From Anaerolineae bacterium (GTDB taxonomy: Bacteria; Chloroflexota; Anaerolineae; 4572-78; J111): a stretch of DNA of 64,000 nt. Within the stretch, counting starts at the first letter, position 1. The number at the start of each line of letters is the position of its first letter. Below the pieces are notes generated by a model. That model ran no database searches. It was not told the origin of the DNA and was given only the letters and a program-made list of their open reading frames with translations. This document shows positions 42,431-48,701 of this stretch, piece by piece. The stretch is taken from contig JAJVIM010000011.1 of assembly GCA_022071955.1 (NCBI GenBank), positions 124,001-188,000 of the forward strand, in the 5' to 3' direction. The position numbers were made by a program, and so were the translations under genes.

Positions 42431-45052
42431 ATGCAAACAACCCGGCCTGCCAACCCAAAACCGAATATCCGCCACACCGTCTGGCTGCTGTTGGGCTACG
42501 GCCTGCTGGCCGCGCTGCTTACCTGGCCCACCGTGGCCCGGCTGACCACCCACCTCCCCGGTGACGGCGGCGACGACCCGGCGATTGCCTGGAATCTGTG
42601 GTGGCTCAAATACGCCCTGCTTAACGCCCCCCAAAACCCGTTCCAAACCGGGATGATGTTTTACCCACTGGGCATCAACCTGGCTTTTTACACCCTCACC
42701 GTGCTCAACGCCGTCACTGCCCTGCCGCTCACCCTGAATCTGGGCGTGGTTGCCGCCAGCAATTTGCACACGCTGGCCACTTTTGCGGTGGGCGGGCTTG
42801 GCGCGTTTTTGCTGGCGCGATATTTGCTCGCTGCCAGCAGGATGGTGGCCCCGTCCCGCGTGGTGTGGGCCGGCGCGGCGCTGGCCGGCGGCTTTTACGC
42901 TTTTGCCAGCAGCAAACTGTTTTACGTGGCGCTCGGCCAGTTTAACATTGCCAGCAGCCACTGGCTGCCGTTTATTGTGCTGTACGTTATCCGCGCCCGC
43001 CACCGGCCGCAGCGACTCAAAAATGCCGTGCTCGCCGGGCTGTTTCTCACCCTGCAAGCCTGGGCCGAAATGACGTACGCCTCGTTTGCCCTGGTTTTCA
43101 TCGGCCTGTATTGGCTGTACTGGCTGGTGACCAGCCGCGCCCGCCGCCTGTCGCTGCCGCAGTTGACCGCCGCCGGGGTGCTGCTGGCGGTATTTGCCGG
43201 CGGCATTGCGCCGATACTGGCTCAAATGCTGCCGGATATGGCCGCCGAAGGCGATTTTCTGGTTGAAGGCGGGGGCTTCGCCGATGCCTTCAGCGCCGAT
43301 CTGCTCGGCTTTGTCATCCCCACTCAACTACACCCGCTGCTGGGCAATTTGATCACCCACACCGGCATCGTCGCTTTTAACAAAGGCCAGCACATTTATG
43401 TGGGCGTCATGCTGCTGGGGCTGGCTCTGCTGGCGGCGATCACCGGCTATCGCCGCGCCGAAACCCGTTTCTGGCTGCTGGCGGCGCTGGTCTTTGCCCT
43501 GCTGGCGCTGGGGCCGGTCATCACGTTTAACGGGCACGCCACCGGCCTGCCCGGCCCGTTTGTGCTGTTGCAGCAGTTGCCTTTTTTCAAAGGGAACCGC
43601 TACCCCAGCCGTTACAGCGTGCTACTGATGCTCAGTTTGAGCGTGCTAACCGCGTTTGCCCTGGCCTGGCTCGGGCAGCGGCTCCGCGCCCGCCCGGCAC
43701 TGGCCGGGGGATTGCTGGCGCTGGCCGGGGCGCTCTTTCTGTTTGAGCATCTGTCGGCTCCACTGCCGCAATCGGATATGCGAGCACCCGCGCCGTACCA
43801 AATCATCGCCGCCGACCCCGCGCCTGTAGCCGTGCTGGATATCCCTTTTGCCTGGCGCAACGGTTTTCGGATTACCGGCGCGCTGACCACCCAATTTATG
43901 TTTGGCCAGTTTTATCAAACTGCTTATCAAAAGCCGTTGCTGCAAGGCAACACCAGCCGCAACCCGGAGTTCAAATTTCGCTATTTTACGCAAGCGCCGC
44001 TGCTCAACTCGCTGCTGGCGCTGGAAACCGGCAAAACCCTGCCCCCCGAACGGCTGGCCGCCGACCGCGCCCTCGCCGCCGATGTGCTGCGTTTTTTCAA
44101 TATCGGCTACATCGTTGTCCGGCCCGATGCCGGCGGCAGCCTCATTGTCACCCCGCAAGCGACAATTCCGTACATCGAGGCGCTGCTGCCGGTTGAAAAA
44201 ATTCAGGCCGATGACTCACTCACCCTTTACCGCGTTAATCCCGGCTCGCCGCCCGCCAGTATCGACATTACGCCCGACTCGCCGCTGGCTCCGCTCTATT
44301 TTGGCGAAGGCTGGGGGCTGGTGCTGCCCGGCCGGCCCGTTACCGCGCAGCGGCAAGCAGCGCGGCTGCTGCTGCCGCTCACCGGCGAGGCTCAGCAATT
44401 GTCGCTGCGATTGGCCGCCCCGGAGCAGGTCGACGGCCAAACCGTGTCGCTGGCGCTCAACGGCTGGCAGTCGCCGCAGCAGCCGGTGGGCAGCGAGCCA
44501 TCGACACTTACTTTTGCCCTGCCCGCCGGCATCGCCCGGCCCGGCGTTAACACGGTCTGGCTCAATTTTGGGCAGATCGCCCCGCCGCCCGCCGATGGGA
44601 CGGTGATGAGCGCCGGCGAAGAGGTGGGCGACTACGGCCACATTTACGTTAACGGCCGTGAGGTATCGCCCAACGAGCGGGGCTACAACGCGGCAATCAT
44701 TACCGCCGCCGGGGTGCAAACAGCCAATTTTGACACCCACGCCGACCCCGCCGCTTCGGCCCGGCTGGCCGAATTTTTGGCCGCCGCGCCGCCCGGGGCG
44801 ACCATCGCCCTTGCCGCCGCCGATGAAGCCAGCGCCAACCTGTCGGAGGCCGCGGTGCAGGCCATCCGGCAGGCCACCGGCGCGGCGGGCGATTTGCGCG
44901 GCTGTTTTCGGTGCAGCCACGCTCTCATCCGCACCGCCGACGGCCAACTGCTGGAGCAACTCGACGCGCTGCGGCCCGTGGCCGTCTCCACCGCCTTCGG
45001 CCTCACCGAACCGGCAGTTGCCGTCTGGCTGGAGTCCGTTACAATTGAGTAA
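42431..45052 (+). CDS. Large polytopic membrane protein, GT-C-like
   Basis: Membrane protein of 873 residues with about 12 helices in its first 500 residues and a large C-terminal soluble part. The first outer loop holds an acidic cluster (LPGDGGDDPAIAWNLWW), a position and composition seen in GT-C glycosyltransferases and related uncharacterised families; I do not recognise a named family. The C-terminal half includes a beta-rich region (LRLAAPEQVDGQTVSLALNG) and ends with two cysteines (RGCFRCSH). The ATG at 42431 begins MQTTRPANP; the frame extends to 42242 but that part has no start signal. It is the first of four large membrane genes in this region. Likely role: lipid-linked sugar transfer or export (inference). 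Confidence 0.8.
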   Translation: MQTTRPANPKPNIRHTVWLLLGYGLLAALLTWPTVARLTTHLPGDGGDDPAIAWNLWWLKYALLNAPQNPFQTGMMFYPLGINLAFYTLTVLNAVTALPLTLNLGVVAASNLHTLATFAVGGLGAFLLARYLLAASRMVAPSRVVWAGAALAGGFYAFASSKLFYVALGQFNIASSHWLPFIVLYVIRARHRPQRLKNAVLAGLFLTLQAWAEMTYASFALVFIGLYWLYWLVTSRARRLSLPQLTAAGVLLAVFAGGIAPILAQMLPDMAAEGDFLVEGGGFADAFSADLLGFVIPTQLHPLLGNLITHTGIVAFNKGQHIYVGVMLLGLALLAAITGYRRAETRFWLLAALVFALLALGPVITFNGHATGLPGPFVLLQQLPFFKGNRYPSRYSVLLMLSLSVLTAFALAWLGQRLRARPALAGGLLALAGALFLFEHLSAPLPQSDMRAPAPYQIIAADPAPVAVLDIPFAWRNGFRITGALTTQFMFGQFYQTAYQKPLLQGNTSRNPEFKFRYFTQAPLLNSLLALETGKTLPPERLAADRALAADVLRFFNIGYIVVRPDAGGSLIVTPQATIPYIEALLPVEKIQADDSLTLYRVNPGSPPASIDITPDSPLAPLYFGEGWGLVLPGRPVTAQRQAARLLLPLTGEAQQLSLRLAAPEQVDGQTVSLALNGWQSPQQPVGSEPSTLTFALPAGIARPGVNTVWLNFGQIAPPPADGTVMSAGEEVGDYGHIYVNGREVSPNERGYNAAIITAAGVQTANFDTHADPAASARLAEFLAAAPPGATIALAAADEASANLSEAAVQAIRQATGAAGDLRGCFRCSHALIRTADGQLLEQLDALRPVAVSTAFGLTEPAVAVWLESVTIE

Positions 45053-45062
45053 AGGCAGTTTT

Positions 45063-45153
45063 GTGAGTGGGATGAGTTAAGTGGGTTGGGTGAGCGGATG
45101 AGTTTTGTGGGTTTTGTGAGTTGGGTGAGTTGTCATTCGTCATTGGTCATTCG
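45063..45153. repeat. Degenerate heptamer array
   Basis: Thirteen 7-nt units in register. The first ten are G/T-rich (TGAGTTG/AGTTGGG-like); the last three are TCATTCG-type, the same unit as the arrays inside the gene at 55241. Confidence 0.55.
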
Positions 45154-45210
45154 CTGATTTTTTCATGGGGCTAACCGAAGCTACGCTATCGCACTGTGAA
45201 CGAAAATTGA

Positions 45211-45238
45211 GTAGGGGCGGTTCGCGAACCGCCCCTAC
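45211..45238. repeat. 28-nt perfect palindrome, copy 1
   Basis: Perfect palindrome with half-site GTAGGGGCGGTTCG. It ends 41 nt before the ATG of the cNMP-binding gene. About 18 nt to its left resembles the left flank of copy 2 (51895-51922). Confidence 0.8.
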
Positions 45239-45241
45239 TTT

Positions 45242-45262
45242 CGCAATTCGCAATTCGCTATT
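45242..45262. repeat. Heptamer array CGCAATT/CGCTATT
   Basis: Three units in register between the palindrome and the ribosome site of the next gene. Confidence 0.7.
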
Positions 45263-45279
45263 TTTGCAGGAGTATCGCC

Positions 45280-46071
45280 ATGAGCGACGATCTGGTTAAA
45301 TATTTAAAATCCCTGCGGCTGTTTCGCCACGCGCCGGACAACGTGCTGGCGCAGATTGCCCGTCAAACCGAAACCCGCCGCTTTGTTAAAGACGATGTGA
45401 TGATCCGCGAAGGCGACCCCAGCGATTCGCTGTTTATTATCCGCACCGGCTGGGTCAAAGTGGTCACCACCGGCTACCACGGCCAGGAAATTCTGCTCAA
45501 CCAGATTGGGCCGGGCGAGGTGCTGGGCGAAATGTCGCTCATCGACCAGCAGCCGCGCTCCGGCACGGTTATCGTGCTCACGCCGGTTAGCGCCATCGAG
45601 GTAAAATACAACGTGGTGATGGACGTGCTGGACCAGCATCCGCAATTGGTGCAATCGTTTTTGCGCGATATGTCGGAGCGGATGCGCTTTGCCAACGCCT
45701 ACATCGGCGAGGCCATCGACTGGTGCCAGCACATCGCCGATGGTGACTACGATTTTGTGGTGCAGCAGGTTGAACAGTCGCAATCAACCATTATCGGCTC
45801 GTCGCAATCGCACCAGGCCCGGGCCAACGCCTTTTTGTCGGTCTTTTTCAAAATGGTCGATAGCGTCCGCCGCCGCGAAGAGGCGCTCAAACAGCAAATC
45901 CAGCAGCTCACCATTCAAATTGACGAGGTTAAGCGGCAGCAGGCCGTGCAGGACATCACCGACACTGAATTTTTTGAGCAGTTGCAATCCACCGCCAAAG
46001 AACTGCGCGAGCGCCGCCAAAACCAGCTCAAAAATAAACCCACGGACAGCCAGCCGCCCAGCGACTCATGA
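45280..46071 (+). CDS. Cyclic-nucleotide-binding domain protein with coiled coil, no HTH
   Basis: Protein of 263 residues. The N-terminal cNMP-binding (Crp-type) beta roll covers about 10-130, with GEVLGEMSLIDQQPRSGTV in the position of the phosphate-binding cassette. In place of the Crp helix-turn-helix there is an all-helical C-terminus (about 135-250) with a charged coiled coil (RREEALKQQIQQLTIQIDEVKRQQ) and a polar tail. It therefore cannot bind DNA like Crp and probably signals through protein contacts. CAGGAG lies 7 nt before the ATG. Its stop overlaps the ATG of the DUF2079 gene (ATGA), so it is made with that membrane protein. A 28-nt palindrome and heptamers precede it. Confidence 0.9.
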   Translation: MSDDLVKYLKSLRLFRHAPDNVLAQIARQTETRRFVKDDVMIREGDPSDSLFIIRTGWVKVVTTGYHGQEILLNQIGPGEVLGEMSLIDQQPRSGTVIVLTPVSAIEVKYNVVMDVLDQHPQLVQSFLRDMSERMRFANAYIGEAIDWCQHIADGDYDFVVQQVEQSQSTIIGSSQSHQARANAFLSVFFKMVDSVRRREEALKQQIQQLTIQIDEVKRQQAVQDITDTEFFEQLQSTAKELRERRQNQLKNKPTDSQPPSDS

Positions 46072-48434
46072 AACTTAATCCGCGCCTGCCCCACCTGCTC
46101 CTGTTTGCGCTGATGGCCGTGTATGCGGCCTATTTTTCGTGGTACACCATTAACCGGCACAACACCCTCAACTCCTACGCCGCCGATCTGTCGCTGATTG
46201 ACCAGCCCATGTGGAACACGGCCATCGGGCCGGGCGGTTTTATGGAACTGACCTGGGGCGATCACCAGCAGCCGCGCCTGGCCGAACATTTTGAGCCGAT
46301 CCTCGTACCGCTCTCTTTTTTGTTTTATCTGTGGGACGACGTGCGCCTGCTGCTGGTTGTCCAATCGCTGGCGCTGGCGCTGGGCGCGCTGCCCGTGTTT
46401 TGGCTGGCCCGCGACCGGCTGGCCGTTGGCCCCATTTCGCCGCCCGCCGCCGAGTGGGCCGGCCTGATTTTTGCCGCGGCCTACCTGCTGTACCCCCACC
46501 TGCAAGCGGCCAACATCGCTGATTTTCACGCCGACCCGTTCATTGTGGCCCCGCTGCTGTTTGCCCTGTGGTACGGCCTGCGCCGCCGCTGGGGTTGGTT
46601 TTGGCTGTGGGCGCTCATCGCCATGCTCACCAAAGAAACGCTGCCCACCCTCACCGCCATGCTCGGCCTGTGGCTGCTGTTGCACGCCTGGCAAACTCGC
46701 CGCGAGCAGCCGCCCCGACCGGCGGTACTGCACGGGCTGGGGCTGATCGCCGTCAGCACGACCTGGTTTTTGGCCGCCACCTTTCTGATTGTCGCGCCGC
46801 TGGCCCGCCAATATTTTGGCACTCCGGGCCCCATTTATTTGGCCAACCGCTACCCCGGCAATGCCGCGCCGCTGGCCCTGCTCGCCGACCCCGCCCGCTG
46901 GCGCTATCTGCTGGGCTTGCTGGCCGCCGCCGGTTTTTTGCCGCTGCTGGCCCCGGAACTACTGCTGCTGGGGCTGCCGGTGTTGGCGGCCAATATGTTC
47001 AGCAGTTTTGCCGGCCAATACTCCGGCGAGCAGCACTACTCCGCGCCGCTGGTGGCCGCTTTCATTGCCGCCGCCATTTTTGGCCTGCGCCGGCTGCTGG
47101 CCCATCTGCCGCCCCGGCGCATCACCGGCCAAATGCTGAGCCACACCGCGCTTTTTGCCGCCAGCCTGTGGCTGCTGGGCTGGTCGCTGGGTTATCACAC
47201 CCTCCACGGCTGGACGCCGCTCTCCATCCGCACCGAAAGCTACACCACCACGCCCACCGCCGCCGCCCTGCCCGGTCTGCTGGCGCGCCTCCCCGCCGAT
47301 GCCGTGGTTTCAGCCAGCGCCGGGCTGCACCCGCACATTGCCCACCGCCGGGTGGCCTACATTTTCCCCACGCTGGCCAACGCCGACTTTGCTCTGGTTG
47401 ACGTGACCGACGTGCCCGGCAGCCACCCCAACGATGTCCGGGCCAAATTGCTGGCTATGCTCGCCGATGGCTGGCAACTTGTTGCTACCGGGCCGGGGCT
47501 GCTGCTGGCGCAACACACCGGCGCGCCCACCGCCGGCCCGCTGCCGGACTCGTTTTTTGATTTTGCCCGCGCCGCCGGCCCGCCGGCCATCACCGCCGAT
47601 GTGTCGTTTAATAGCGGCCAGCTCACCCTGCTCGGCTACGATGTGCTCGACGACCCCGACGACGGCGTGATTTTCCGTTTTTACTGGCAGGCCGCCGGCC
47701 CGCTGCCAGACGATCTGCGGCTGTGGCCACTGGTATTTGATGACACCGGCCAGTTGCTCGCCAACCCGGCGCAAGTCCCCATGATTGCCGCCGTCTGGTA
47801 TCCGCCGGCCCGCTGGCAGCCCACCGAAATCATCGTCACCAAAACGCTGCCGCAGATGCTACCCGCCACCTTTCATTTGGGGCTGGCCGTCGGCCCCGGC
47901 GAAGCCAGCCTGTCCGACCCCGCCGCCCGCTGGTCCATCGCCAGCCACGCCGGGGGCTGGGCGCAGTTGGCTTCGTTCCGGCGGCAGGGGTCGTTTCTCA
48001 CCCGGCTGGCTCCCACGCCCACCTTTTTGCCGCTCCGCCCGGCGCAGGCGCAGTTTGGCCCGGCCATCAGGTTAACCGGCTTTTATTTTCAGCCCGATGC
48101 CGTCAGCCCCGGCGGGGAATTGCCGCTGCTGCTGCGCTGGCAGGCCAGCGCGCCGCCCGCCGCCGATTATACCGTGTTTATCCACCTGCTCAACGCCGCC
48201 GGTGAGCGCGTGGCCCAAACCGATGCCTTTCCCGCCTGGCTCGGCCTGCAACCGACCAGCCGCTGGCCGGTGAACCAGCCCCTGCTCGACCGGCACACGC
48301 TGCCCCTGCCCGCCAGCCTGCCGCCCGGCGTTTACACGCTGCAAATGGGGCTGTACCAGGCCCAATCGCTGGAACGGCTGCCGCTGACCGCCGGCGGCGA
48401 CACACTGGAACTTGGCCAGATTACGGTCAAGTAG
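46068..48434 (+). CDS. DUF2079 membrane protein with C-terminal beta domains
   Basis: Polytopic protein of 788 residues. The first 420 residues match DUF2079: NTLNSYAADLSLIDQPMWN and RLAEHFEPILVPLSFLFYLWDDVRLLL, then about ten helices. DUF2079 is a GT-C-like family of unproven function in archaea, actinobacteria and Chloroflexota. The C-terminus carries two copies of a beta-sandwich-like domain (about 500-610 and 665-785) with the motifs YTVFIHLLNAAGERVAQ and LPPGVYTLQMGLYQ; the same domain occurs in the two GT39-like proteins downstream. Starts by ATGA overlap with the cNMP-binding gene. Followed by a composite repeat element. Confidence 0.9.
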   Translation: MKLNPRLPHLLLFALMAVYAAYFSWYTINRHNTLNSYAADLSLIDQPMWNTAIGPGGFMELTWGDHQQPRLAEHFEPILVPLSFLFYLWDDVRLLLVVQSLALALGALPVFWLARDRLAVGPISPPAAEWAGLIFAAAYLLYPHLQAANIADFHADPFIVAPLLFALWYGLRRRWGWFWLWALIAMLTKETLPTLTAMLGLWLLLHAWQTRREQPPRPAVLHGLGLIAVSTTWFLAATFLIVAPLARQYFGTPGPIYLANRYPGNAAPLALLADPARWRYLLGLLAAAGFLPLLAPELLLLGLPVLAANMFSSFAGQYSGEQHYSAPLVAAFIAAAIFGLRRLLAHLPPRRITGQMLSHTALFAASLWLLGWSLGYHTLHGWTPLSIRTESYTTTPTAAALPGLLARLPADAVVSASAGLHPHIAHRRVAYIFPTLANADFALVDVTDVPGSHPNDVRAKLLAMLADGWQLVATGPGLLLAQHTGAPTAGPLPDSFFDFARAAGPPAITADVSFNSGQLTLLGYDVLDDPDDGVIFRFYWQAAGPLPDDLRLWPLVFDDTGQLLANPAQVPMIAAVWYPPARWQPTEIIVTKTLPQMLPATFHLGLAVGPGEASLSDPAARWSIASHAGGWAQLASFRRQGSFLTRLAPTPTFLPLRPAQAQFGPAIRLTGFYFQPDAVSPGGELPLLLRWQASAPPAADYTVFIHLLNAAGERVAQTDAFPAWLGLQPTSRWPVNQPLLDRHTLPLPASLPPGVYTLQMGLYQAQSLERLPLTAGGDTLELGQITVK

Positions 48435-48448
48435 CAATGCGTGGTTTT

Positions 48449-48642
48449 CCCCCTCATCCCCCCTGCCCCACAAGTGTTCAAGGGCGGACAGGTGTTAAAA
48501 ATGGCGATTTTTCCCCTCCCCAAAAATTGGGAAGGGGGCTACACTGAATGGGTGAGATTTTGGGCGGCTCCGCCGCCCAAAATCTCACCCAAAAACTTTT
48601 CCCCCTTCTCCCTGAGGGAGAAGGGGGTAGGGGGGATGAGGG
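48449..48642. repeat. Composite three-hairpin element, copy 2 (reverse order)
   Basis: Same parts as 17926-18070 in the opposite order. H3 at 48513-48538 is imperfect, H2 at 48549-48591 has 20-bp perfect arms and a TCC loop, and H1 at 48601-48627 has 13-bp perfect arms (CCCCCTTCTCCCT and complement). C-rich and G-rich flanks (CCCTCATCCCCCC and complement) close it. The H2 stem sequence differs from copy 1 except near the tip (GCGGC/GCCGC). Confidence 0.75.
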
Positions 48643-48685
48643 CCGACCGAGGCGGTTAAGTCGCTTTGCCCGTGAGGGTGCCTCG

Positions 48686-48694
48686 TGGTAGCAT
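48686..48694 (+). promoter_or_regulatory. TGGTAGCAT, possible extended -10 of a leaderless message
   Basis: Lies 7 nt before the ATG at 48702. The same TGGTAGCAT stands 8 nt before the start of the paralogue at 55241. Both genes lack a Shine-Dalgarno. Confidence 0.4.
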
Positions 48695-48701
48695 GGCCCG
48701 T

